From Hyphomicrobiales bacterium (GTDB lineage Bacteria; Pseudomonadota; Alphaproteobacteria; Rhizobiales; Rhizobiaceae), in assembly GCA_017305935.1 (NCBI GenBank), contig JAFKJU010000018.1, positions 62,001 to 126,000 on the forward strand: DNA of 64,000 nt, given 5' to 3'. Positions 50,416 to 59,730 of this stretch are shown here, piece by piece. Each line of letters begins with the position of its first letter. The stretch's first letter is position 1. Under the pieces are notes generated by a model, which searched no databases, was not told the origin of the DNA, and was given only the letters and a program-made list of their open reading frames with translations. The position numbers were made by a program, and so were the translations under genes.

Positions 50416-52089
50416 TCAAAGCCTGACGCGGTTGAAGGCCGTCAGGTGTTGGGTGACCTCGGCAAGTTCCCGTGCCCGCCGATCTTCGCCCCAGCCAAGC
50501 ACGGTCGCGGCGAGGCTTGCGATCTCGTCGAGCCCCGCCTGCGTCAGCCTGGCCTCAATAGCGAGCGTCGTGCGGCGCATGACGATGTCGGCGAGATGCT
50601 CGACCATTTCGCTGCGGGCGATCCACTCGATTTCCGCGCGGCCATATCCCTCGACATGGACCAGTGGCGCGTCGCCGACAGTCCGGATATAGGCAAGAAT
50701 GGCATCGGCCGTCGTGCCGTAGCGGCTGAGAAGCGCGTCGATGCGCGCGGCGGGTAAATCGTTGGCGGATGCGCGATCGGAAATCCAGGCGTGGCGGTCG
50801 GCGGCCTCCATCGGAAAGCCGCGTCCGCCGCCGATCGGCAGCATCTGCGTGCTGATCTTGCGGCTTCGACCCATGCGCGACAGGATCGTATCGGCGACCT
50901 CCTCGGCGAAACCGCGAAACGTCGTCCATTTGCCGCCGACGAGCGAAATGACGGCGAATGGGCGGCCGGTGGTGGATTCCGCTACCGGGGCAGAATGATC
51001 ACGGCTGATCAGGCCGGGATTGCTGGCGTCCGATGCCGGCAGCGGCCGGATGCCGCTATAGGCATAGACGATCTGCTCGCGGCCGAATTGCAGCTTGGGC
51101 AGCAGCGAGCGCAGGCTGGCGAGGAAATAGTCGATCTCGTCCTCCTCGCAGCGCACCGTATCGGGATTGTCGGCCTTGATGTCGGTGGAGCCGACCAGCG
51201 CGAGGCCGAGGAAATCGTAGACGAGGCAGATGCGGCCGTCGTCGGCCTCGAAATAGATCATCCTTCCCTTCAGGCTTTTCACCAGTTCGGGATGCCTCAG
51301 CAGGATATGCGAGCCTTTGGTGCCGCCGATCAGTTTGCCGGGAATGCCGAGCGTCGCATTGACATGGTCGATCCACGGCCCCGCGCCGTTGACGACGATG
51401 CCGGCGCGCGCCAGTCGCTCCCTGCCGCGCGGGTCGCGCATCCGCAGCACGCCGTTTTCCTGCCCCAGCAGTTCCGTGTCGTTCATGGCGCCGGATTGCG
51501 GGCTGGCGTCGAGGCCGTCGCGCACCAGTTCCCAGACCAGCCGCTCCGGCCGGCTGATCTTGGCGTCGTAATAGATGCCGCCGGCGACGATGCGCGGGGT
51601 GATCGCCGGCATTTCCTGCAGCGCCTTGCGGCGGAAGAAGAACTGGTGCCTGGGCATGACCCGGTGGCGCGCGCCATAGAGATCGTAGAGCGCCAGGCCG
51701 ATCTTGATCAGCACCGCGCCGCGGCTGCGCGGCGCGGTGGTCGAGCCGAGCAATGTGCGTAGCGCCGCAAACGCACCCTTCATCAGCGAGAAGGAGGGAA
51801 TAAAGGTCGGCAGCGCCTCGACGCAATGCGGCGCGTTGCGCAGCAGCAGATTGCGCTCCAGCGTCGATTGCGCCACAAGGCCGAGCTCGCCGGTCTCCAG
51901 ATATTTGATGCCGCCATGGATGAGGCGCGAGGGCGCGGCGCTGGTGCCGGAGCCGAAATCGGCCTTGTCGATGACGAGGCATTTGAGGCCCTGCAGGCAG
52001 AGATCGCGAAAAAGACCCGCCCCGTTGATGCCGGCGCCGAGAATGATGACGTCGAAGGTCTCGACTTCCGGGGCTGTCGTGTCTGTCAT
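50416..52089 (-). CDS. GlpD-like FAD-dependent polyol-phosphate/glycerol-3-phosphate dehydrogenase
   Basis: 557 aa. N-terminal FAD motif IILGAGINGAGLFRDLCLQG and the DAO-family GTSAAPSRLIHGGIKYLETGE identify the GlpD family; the C-terminal DAO_C helical domain is present (IEWIARSEMVEHLADIVMRRTTLA). It would oxidise a polyol phosphate at the membrane. It is 14 bp downstream of the LyxK-like kinase gene, so the pair mirrors eryA/eryB on the opposite strand but is distinct in sequence. Its substrate could be glycerol 3-phosphate or a second tetritol/pentitol phosphate. Confidence 0.88.
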   Translation of the reverse strand: MTDTTAPEVETFDVIILGAGINGAGLFRDLCLQGLKCLVIDKADFGSGTSAAPSRLIHGGIKYLETGELGLVAQSTLERNLLLRNAPHCVEALPTFIPSFSLMKGAFAALRTLLGSTTAPRSRGAVLIKIGLALYDLYGARHRVMPRHQFFFRRKALQEMPAITPRIVAGGIYYDAKISRPERLVWELVRDGLDASPQSGAMNDTELLGQENGVLRMRDPRGRERLARAGIVVNGAGPWIDHVNATLGIPGKLIGGTKGSHILLRHPELVKSLKGRMIYFEADDGRICLVYDFLGLALVGSTDIKADNPDTVRCEEDEIDYFLASLRSLLPKLQFGREQIVYAYSGIRPLPASDASNPGLISRDHSAPVAESTTGRPFAVISLVGGKWTTFRGFAEEVADTILSRMGRSRKISTQMLPIGGGRGFPMEAADRHAWISDRASANDLPAARIDALLSRYGTTADAILAYIRTVGDAPLVHVEGYGRAEIEWIARSEMVEHLADIVMRRTTLAIEARLTQAGLDEIASLAATVLGWGEDRRARELAEVTQHLTAFNRVRL

Positions 52090-52103
52090 GGTGGGAAGTC
52101 CTG

Positions 52104-53627
52104 TTATTGCGGCGTTCCGCCAAGGCTGCGCAGCCTCGGCCAGAGCGGCTTCATGGCCGCGGCGAGATCGAGGAAGACCCGGTATTTCTCGTCATAGGCG
52201 CGTTGGCGGCCGGGATCCGGCCGGTAGGTGGTTTCGATTGCTGCGAGGTCGCGCGGATCGTCGGTGGGGGAGGCAAACAGGCCGGCGCCAGCGCCTGCGC
52301 ACAGTGCGGCGCCCCACGCGGCCGCCTCCTCCGTACGCGTCGCGGTGACCGGCAGGCCGAGGATATCGGCAAACAGGCCGGCCATGGCGGGATTGCGGGA
52401 GATGCCGCCCGTCAGCCGTGCCGAGGCCGGCGCAAAGCCGTCGCGCAGCGCATCGACATGGACGCGGTGATTAAAGGCGATGCCCTCCAGCACCGCGCGC
52501 ACCAGATCGCCGCGATCGTGCCAGGCATTGAGGCCGTAGAAGCCGGCGCTCGACGCGCCGCCGAAGGGCGAACCGAACAGATAGGGGTGGAAGAAGACGC
52601 TGGACGGGCGCTGCCGCGCCGCCTCGAACTCCTTGCCGATAAGCGCATGGATGCTTTCACCGGCGGTCTCGGCCTGCCTTGCGTCGCCGGCGCAGAACTG
52701 CTCGATGAACCAGTCGTAATTGGCGGTCGAGGCGGGCGAGATCGACATGTTGTTCCACTCGCCGGGCAGGATGCCGTTGCGGCAGAACCAGCGGCCGTCG
52801 ACCTTGGGTACGGCCGACACCGTCTCGTTGATCGAATAGGTGCCGGCGATAACCGCGACCACGCCCTCGCCATAACCGCCCATGCCGAGCGCCGAGGCCG
52901 TGACGTCGTGCAGCCCGGCCATGACCGGCGTGCCGGGGACGAGTCCCGTCAACCGCGCCGTCTCGGCGGTCACCCCGCCGACGATCTCGGTCGATGCCGC
53001 CATCGGCGGCTGCCGACCTGCCAAGCGGTCGAGCCCGAACAGCCGGAAGGCATCCTCGGCATAGTCCTGCGTGCGGACATCGGTGAAGGAGGTGCTGGCT
53101 TCCGTGCGATCCGTTCCGATTGTGCCGCACAGGCGGAAGCGCAGCCAGTCCTTGGCCGCGATGAAATGGGCGATGCGCGCATAGCGCTCCGGTTGATGCT
53201 CGCGCACCCAGCGCAGGATGGCCGAGGGGGCGGAGGCATGCGGCTTCTGTCCGGTCAGTTCCAGCGACTGCTGCCCGACCTCGCCGGCGTTCCAGGCCTC
53301 GGCGATGGCATCGGCGCGGGTATCGAGCGAGACGATGGCCGGCCCGAGCGGGTTCTTCTCCTCATCGAGCAGGTAGATGCCGTCGCCATGGGCGGTCGCG
53401 GCAATCGCGACGATATCGGAGGCCGGGCGGCCGCAGGCGGCGACCGCTTCGCGGATCGCATCGGCCGTCGCGGCCCAGAGGCCGTCCATGTCGCGCTCGA
53501 CATGCTGCGGCGCCGGGATCAGTTGCGGAACCCGGCGCCGCGCGATGGCGAGCGCCGTGCCGTCCGCGTCGAAGATCACGGCCTTGGTGACGGTCAAGCC
53601 GCTGTCTATACCCATGATGCAGGGCAT
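52104..53627 (-). CDS. FGGY-family carbohydrate kinase (L-xylulose kinase-like)
   Basis: 507 aa from ATG 53627 with GGAGAG upstream. N-terminal phosphate motif GIDSGLTVTKAVIF, substrate-region ATAHGDGIYLLD and LDTRADAIAEAW, and C-terminal adenine-binding region ARLTGGISRNPAMAGLFADILGLPV mark the FGGY fold. The overall pattern resembles LyxK (L-xylulose kinase) more than glycerol kinase or EryA. It lies between the DeoR and GlpD-like genes and downstream of the eryEFG transporter, so the substrate is probably a polyol or ketose imported by that system. Confidence 0.88.
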   Translation of the reverse strand: MPCIMGIDSGLTVTKAVIFDADGTALAIARRRVPQLIPAPQHVERDMDGLWAATADAIREAVAACGRPASDIVAIAATAHGDGIYLLDEEKNPLGPAIVSLDTRADAIAEAWNAGEVGQQSLELTGQKPHASAPSAILRWVREHQPERYARIAHFIAAKDWLRFRLCGTIGTDRTEASTSFTDVRTQDYAEDAFRLFGLDRLAGRQPPMAASTEIVGGVTAETARLTGLVPGTPVMAGLHDVTASALGMGGYGEGVVAVIAGTYSINETVSAVPKVDGRWFCRNGILPGEWNNMSISPASTANYDWFIEQFCAGDARQAETAGESIHALIGKEFEAARQRPSSVFFHPYLFGSPFGGASSAGFYGLNAWHDRGDLVRAVLEGIAFNHRVHVDALRDGFAPASARLTGGISRNPAMAGLFADILGLPVTATRTEEAAAWGAALCAGAGAGLFASPTDDPRDLAAIETTYRPDPGRQRAYDEKYRVFLDLAAAMKPLWPRLRSLGGTPQ

Positions 53628-53698
53628 CGCTCTCTCCATTCTCAAGCGAAGGAAGAACGGCGACCGGCATCGGGCATATCCGCGGTTCGCGAAAGCTC

Positions 53699-54538
53699 TC
53701 AGCCGGACCGTTCTCCGTCCGCCACGATGACGTTGATCCCCTTCGATCGCAGGCGCGACAGATGGGAAATCGGAATATCCTCATCGACAACCACCGCGTC
53801 GAATTCCTGGAGCGTCGCGAAGTGATGCAGCGCGCGGCGCTCGAATTTGCTGTGGTCGGCCAGAAGCACGCGCTTTGAGGCGCTTTCGAACATCGCCCGC
53901 TTGGTTTCCACGGTCTCCGGCGACTGGTGATACACCACGTCATCGACGATGGCCGAGAGCGACATGAACACGGTATCGGCGCGCAGCCGGTGGATTTCGT
54001 TGGTGGTGATATGCCCCATGAAAGCATTGCACCAATTGTAGAACTGGCCCCCAAGACAGATGAGGTTGAGGTCGCTGACCTCCTTCAGCGCGTTGATCAG
54101 CACCAGCGAATTGGTGATGACCGTCAGCGGCACCTTGGCGGGCAGGAAGCGGGTCATTTCATGCACGGTCGTGGCATCGTCCATGAAGATCGCCTGCCCC
54201 GGCTCGACGAACTGCATCGCCGCCCTGGCGATGGCTTTCTTCTCCTTGGCCTGGCGCGTGGCGCGGTAGACGTCGGAGGATTCGGTCAGGCTGGTGGGCG
54301 CGGCGGAGACGATGCCGCGCGTCTTGCGAAACAGGCCACGGCTGACGAGTTCGTCGACATCGCGATGCGCCGTCATCAGGCTGATGCCGAAGCGCTCGGT
54401 CAGATCCTCGATGCGGATCGAGCCCTCGGCGATGACGGTCTCGGCGATCATCTGACGGCGCACGAGCTGGCGCGCATGCCGGCTGTCGCTCGGCAGCTCT
54501 TCCGATAGCAGTTCCTTGACGTCGACTTTCTTGCTCAT
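53699..54538 (-). CDS. DeoR-family transcriptional regulator
   Basis: 279 aa from ATG 54538 (MSKKVDVKELL, AGGGA upstream). The HTH (RRQMIAETVIAEGSIRIEDLTERFGISLMTAHRDVDELVSRGL) and the DeoRC sugar-phosphate sensor domain (AIFMDDATTVHEMTRFLP, TVITNSLVLINALKE, LLADHSKFERRAL) are complete. It lies between eryG and the LyxK-like kinase gene on the same strand and probably senses a phosphorylated intermediate. It is not EryD, which is SorC-like and encoded at the end of the window. Confidence 0.9.
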   Translation of the reverse strand: MSKKVDVKELLSEELPSDSRHARQLVRRQMIAETVIAEGSIRIEDLTERFGISLMTAHRDVDELVSRGLFRKTRGIVSAAPTSLTESSDVYRATRQAKEKKAIARAAMQFVEPGQAIFMDDATTVHEMTRFLPAKVPLTVITNSLVLINALKEVSDLNLICLGGQFYNWCNAFMGHITTNEIHRLRADTVFMSLSAIVDDVVYHQSPETVETKRAMFESASKRVLLADHSKFERRALHHFATLQEFDAVVVDEDIPISHLSRLRSKGINVIVADGERSG

Positions 54539-54634
54539 GGTTGTCCCTGCCATGCTTCGAGGTTTCTTGATCTCGTATCGGGCGGCAAGGAAAATGCCAA
54601 GCGAGCTGCCGGGAACGGCCCGCAATTCCGGAAT

Positions 54635-54659
54635 GGGAGCGCCCGCTGGGGGCGCTCCC
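54635..54659 (-). terminator. Strong intercistronic hairpin after eryG
   Basis: GGGAGCGCCC (54635-54644) and GGGCGCTCCC (54650-54659) form a perfect 10-bp GC stem with a 5-base loop, 8 bp after the eryG stop on the minus strand. No U-run follows. Such hairpins often stabilise binding-protein mRNA and reduce read-through into downstream genes. Confidence 0.6.
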
Positions 54660-54667
54660 GGTCTCGA

Positions 54668-55615
54668 TCACTCGCTCAGGACGAAGGGAGCGGTGTACTT
54701 GTCGACATTGTCCTTGGTGATCAGCAGGCAATCGAAAAGCTGCTTTTCGGTGGCAGCACCCGTCTTGCCGTTCTTGATGACGTTGTCGGCCTGCTTGACG
54801 GCCTCTTCCGAGAAGACGGCGACCGGCTGGAGGACGGTGTATTGCAACTCGCCGGCCTTGATGGCTGCGACCGCATCCGGCGAACCGTCGAAGCCGCCGA
54901 CCTTCACCTGGTCGAGCTTTCCGGCTTCCTTGAGGGCGGCGATGGCGCCGAGCGCCATTTCGTCGTTGCCGCTGATGACGCCGATAATGTCGGGATTGGC
55001 CTGCAGCATGGACTGCATCTTGGCATGGCCCTTGGTGCGGTCCCAATCGGCCACTTCCTTGGCGGCCTTCACCAGATCGGGATACTGGGTCAGGACGGTT
55101 TCGTAGCCGTTCGAACGGGTCGCGGCATTGTTGTCGGCCGGGTTGCCGAAGAGTTCGGCATACTTGCCCTTGTCGCCGACGGCCTCGACCCATTGCTGTG
55201 CACCGATCGCGGCGCCCTGCGCGTTGTTCGAGACGAGCTGGGCCTTGGCGAGGCCTTCCTGATTGATCTCGGCATTGACGAGGATGACCGGGATGCCGGC
55301 GGCGACCGCCTTCTTGACCGCGCCGACCGAACCGTCGGCATTGGCCGGATCGAGGATGATGGCGACCGACTTGTTGGTGATCGCGGTGTCGATCAGGTTG
55401 CTTTCGGTGTTGGTGTCACCCTTGTGGGCGCCGACATTGGCTGTGTAGCCCAGCTTCTCGGCGGTGGCCTTGGCGACTTCGCCCTCCGTGAACCAATAGG
55501 GGTTCGACGGGTCGTTGACGATGACGGTGATCAGGCCGTCGGCCCAGGCCGAGCTGAGCAGCAGCGGCATGACGGCGGTTGCCGCGAAGAGTACACGCAT
55601 ACCTTTTTTGAACAT
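54668..55615 (-). CDS. eryG: Erythritol ABC transporter substrate-binding protein EryG
   Basis: 315 aa from ATG 55615 (GGGAG upstream). A signal peptide (MFKKGMRVLFAATAVMPLLLSS, cleavage after AWA) and a periplasmic-binding-protein type 1 sugar domain follow (NDPSNPYWFTEGEVAKATAEKLGYTA, VISGNDEMALGAIAALKEAG, VGGFDGSPDAVAAIKAG). It is a ribose-type (RbsB) receptor. Assignment as EryG rests on its operon with eryE/eryF opposite eryABCD, the layout known in Rhizobium leguminosarum. The LyxK/GlpD neighbours leave room for a second ligand. Confidence 0.85.
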   Translation of the reverse strand: MFKKGMRVLFAATAVMPLLLSSAWADGLITVIVNDPSNPYWFTEGEVAKATAEKLGYTANVGAHKGDTNTESNLIDTAITNKSVAIILDPANADGSVGAVKKAVAAGIPVILVNAEINQEGLAKAQLVSNNAQGAAIGAQQWVEAVGDKGKYAELFGNPADNNAATRSNGYETVLTQYPDLVKAAKEVADWDRTKGHAKMQSMLQANPDIIGVISGNDEMALGAIAALKEAGKLDQVKVGGFDGSPDAVAAIKAGELQYTVLQPVAVFSEEAVKQADNVIKNGKTGAATEKQLFDCLLITKDNVDKYTAPFVLSE

Positions 55616-55731
55616 GGTCTCACTCCCTTTGTTGAGCACTTGGTTTCGCCGGTTTTCGGCAATACTTTCCGCTTCCGGGCCAAATCGATGGTCCGCCTCT
55701 CCCGGCTTCGGTCAGTTCCAGCGGACGCCGC

Positions 55732-56772
55732 TTAGCGGCGGCCATATTTGATGCTGTTCAGAAGAACGGCGGTGACGATGACGGCGCCGGTGAAAACCGT
55801 CTGCCAGTAGGCCGAGACGCCGATGATCACGAGGCCGTCCGACAGAAAGCCGATCACGAAGGCGCCGAGCATGGTGCCGATGACCGTGCCGCGACCGCCC
55901 GTCAGCGCCGCGCCGCCGATGACGACGGCGGCAATCGCCGTCAGCTCGTAGGTGGTGCCGGCCGTGGGGCCTGCCGAGGTCAGCTGCGAGGAGAGCACAA
56001 GGCCCGCGACCGCCGCGCAGATGCCCGAAAGGACATAGACGGAGATCTTCACCCGCTTGACCGGCACGCCCGACAGCTCCGCCGCGCGCTCGTTTCCGCC
56101 CGAAGCATAGAGCCAGCGGCCGAAGGCCGTGCGCGTCAGCAGGATATGGCAGGCGATGGCGAAGACGAAGAGGACGAGCACGCCGATGGGAATGCCGGCG
56201 AGACGGTTGAAGCCCAGCCAGTCGAAACCGGTATTGCCAAGCTCGGGCCGGCCGCCGAGATTGTTGTAGGTCAGGCCGTTGGTCATCAAAAGCGCGATGC
56301 CGCGCGCCACATAGAGCACGCCGAGCGTCGCCACGAAGGCCGGCACCCGCAGATAGGCGATCAGCACGCCGTTGACCGCGCCGACCACGGCCCCGAGCAG
56401 GCAGGTGAGCACCACCACCACCCAGACGGAAGGGTAGAGGATGAAGCCGATCTGCGGCAGAGCAACGCCCTGCATCAGGAAGCCCGCGACGACGCCGGCC
56501 AGCCCCAGGGTCGAGCCGACCGAGAGATCGATGCCGCCATTAAGAATGACGAGCAGCATGCCGATGGCGAGCAGCCCGAAGATCGCCACATGCGAGGCCA
56601 TGATCAGGAAATTGCTGACGGTGAAATAGTTCGGCGACATCAGCGAGAAGACGACGACGATGGCGATCAGCGCGAAGAAGGCGCGGCCTTCGAACAGCAG
56701 TTCGACGAAGCTCTTTTTGCGCTTGCCGCCGCGCGTCGCCGCCTTGGTGTCGATTGCAGGTGTGACTGACAT
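55732..56772 (-). CDS. eryF: Erythritol ABC transporter permease EryF
   Basis: 346 aa, RbsC-type permease with about ten hydrophobic segments (LFEGRAFFALIAIVVVFSLMSPNYFTVSNFLIMASHVAIFGLLAIGM) and the family signature NGGIDLSVGSTLGLAGVVAGFL and VIGGAALTGGRGTVIGTMLGAF. It begins 11 bp after eryE and is followed by a 116-bp gap before eryG. It provides both subunits of the channel as a homodimer. Confidence 0.88.
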   Translation of the reverse strand: MSVTPAIDTKAATRGGKRKKSFVELLFEGRAFFALIAIVVVFSLMSPNYFTVSNFLIMASHVAIFGLLAIGMLLVILNGGIDLSVGSTLGLAGVVAGFLMQGVALPQIGFILYPSVWVVVVLTCLLGAVVGAVNGVLIAYLRVPAFVATLGVLYVARGIALLMTNGLTYNNLGGRPELGNTGFDWLGFNRLAGIPIGVLVLFVFAIACHILLTRTAFGRWLYASGGNERAAELSGVPVKRVKISVYVLSGICAAVAGLVLSSQLTSAGPTAGTTYELTAIAAVVIGGAALTGGRGTVIGTMLGAFVIGFLSDGLVIIGVSAYWQTVFTGAVIVTAVLLNSIKYGRR

Positions 56773-56783
56773 GCTCGGCGCTC

Positions 56784-58321
<1,538 letters not shown>

Positions 58322-58325
<4 letters not shown>

Positions 58326-58972
58326 CTGACGTCGAGCCTCACCGGGGTGACGATCCAGTTCTTCGGGTTGACCAGCTTGAAGGCGCCGATGACGGTGACG
58401 GTCTTGCCGTTCAGCGCCGCCGGATCGATGCCGGCGAGAACGACCTTCTTGACCTCGTTGTTGATCGCCGAGCCCGCGTCCTGATACTCGATCTGGTTCT
58501 TGAACTGACCGAATTCGATCTGGCCGGTGGCATCGCGCAGATCCGTGCCGTTCAGCGCCGGGCCGGTCTGGACACGCACGCTCAGTTCGGCGGGCAGCCC
58601 TTCGACCGTCACCGTGTTGTAGTTCGCCTTGTGCTCGCCGGCGACGCCGGTGAACTTGACCGGGATGACCGGTCCGACCGAGGTGGCGACGCCGTATTTC
58701 TCGCCGGCCGCCTTCTTGTCGGCGGCGATGGCGGCGGACAGCTCGGCCGCGTCGACGGCGCGCGTCTCGATGCTCTGCTTGATCAGCGGGAACTGCTCGG
58801 CGCCAAAGGCCTCGGGCGAAAATTTCTGGACCTGCACGTCGGCCTGCGAGCCGATGCGCACGGCGGTCGTGTCGAAGGCCATGGCGCCGACCAGCACGAC
58901 GGCGGCGGCAAGGCCGATCCAGCGATAGCTGCGCGCAGGACGGGACGGTTTCGGGAGCGTGGCGTCAGTCAT
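58322..58972 (-). CDS. DUF2291 membrane-anchored protein of the ery transporter operon
   Basis: 216 aa. One N-terminal membrane helix (WIGLAAAVVLVGAMAF) anchors a periplasmic domain containing GTDLRDATGQIEFGQFKNQIEYQDAGSAINNEVKKVVL and a C-terminal VIGAFKLVNPKNWIVTPVRLDVR, the DUF2291 pattern. Members occur at the head of RbsABC-type polyol transporter operons in rhizobia; their role is unknown but probably assists transport. It is the first gene of the minus-strand operon, coupled to eryE by ATGA, and divergent from eryA across a 690-bp spacer. Confidence 0.85.
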
Positions 58973-59661
58973 GTCGGTTGACCTTGCGGTTGAGCGATGA
59001 AGGCATCGGCGCAGGACGCGGGAAGGAGACCGGCGACGCGAACATGCCCGCAGATGCGCGGTTGGCGCAGCGGCCGGATGTCGATGGTTCCAGACGAAAC
59101 ATGTCGCAATGCCCTCCCCAGTGAGCGGCGCCGGTCGATCTCCTCACCTACCTTGCGCTGCAGTGCACATTTTTTCGCATATGCGATATATATGTGTGAT
59201 ATGTCGCATTATATATGTTAAGTTATCGCAGCCTGTCAATCGGCCTTTTGGAACTCGCTCACGCTTTTCTTGCCTGTCAGCGGTGCGACTCTTTTCGCAA
59301 TCGTCGCGCCATCTGGAAAGCGCCGGATGTCAGGCGAAAAAGCACAGCATTCGAAGTCGTTGCACAATTATCTGTTTTTAAACGAAAAAATTCTACGTCC
59401 TGGCCTTTCGGGAGAACGTATCGGTATCCGCAGCCGGCCAATGATGCGAAAACGGCCATGGCCCGGCATTCAAAACAGGAACCTGCTCAATGCGAATTGC
59501 TCGTCCATCTTACCTGAAAAAAAATTCTGTATCCGAAAAATTTTACGAGACATGCGATAACTTTGTGTTATGTTCTGTTGCGATATCCGGGAAGACCCTG
59601 CCAGGACGGCAGGCCCCGCTATGGGGCGCATGCTTTCGTGAGTGACGATCGGGAGGATCGA
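58973..59661. promoter_or_regulatory. Large divergent ery control region
   Basis: No credible gene was seen in this 689-bp, unusually AT-rich spacer. TCGCATATGCGA (59175-59186) is a perfect 12-bp palindrome next to ATATATATG repeats. Near eryA, ATAAC-TTTGT-GTTAT (59557-59571) is a perfect dyad, and TGCGATA recurs at 59182, 59553 and (as TTGCGATAT) 59578. These are candidate sites for EryD or the DeoR regulator. Confidence 0.55.
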
Positions 59662-59730
59662 ATGCTTTGTTTCTGGTCGGGCGAAACGGCGCAGGCCGTC
59701 GCGGGATCGGCAGGTGCGCGCCATGGCTGA
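59662..59730 (+). CDS. Candidate leader peptide overlapping eryA (22 aa)
   Basis: ATG 59662 follows a strong GGGAGG ribosome-binding site with 5-nt spacing, stronger than that of eryA itself. The frame begins MLCFWSGETAQAVAG and stops at 59730, 8 bp inside eryA, in a different frame. This arrangement favours translational coupling: ribosomes ending here could restart at the eryA ATG (59723). Expression is not shown; it may be accidental. Confidence 0.4.
   Translation: MLCFWSGETAQAVAGSAGARHG

Noticed and set aside
50416-53627. Simple glpD-glpK glycerol operon
   Set aside because: The kinase looks LyxK-like rather than GlpK-like, and no glpF or glycerol ABC transporter accompanies it.
59215-59560. 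Overlapping 96-100 aa frames in the ery intergenic region
   Set aside because: They are cysteine/arginine-rich, lack ribosome-binding sites, differ from the composition of real neighbours and cover the likely regulatory DNA.
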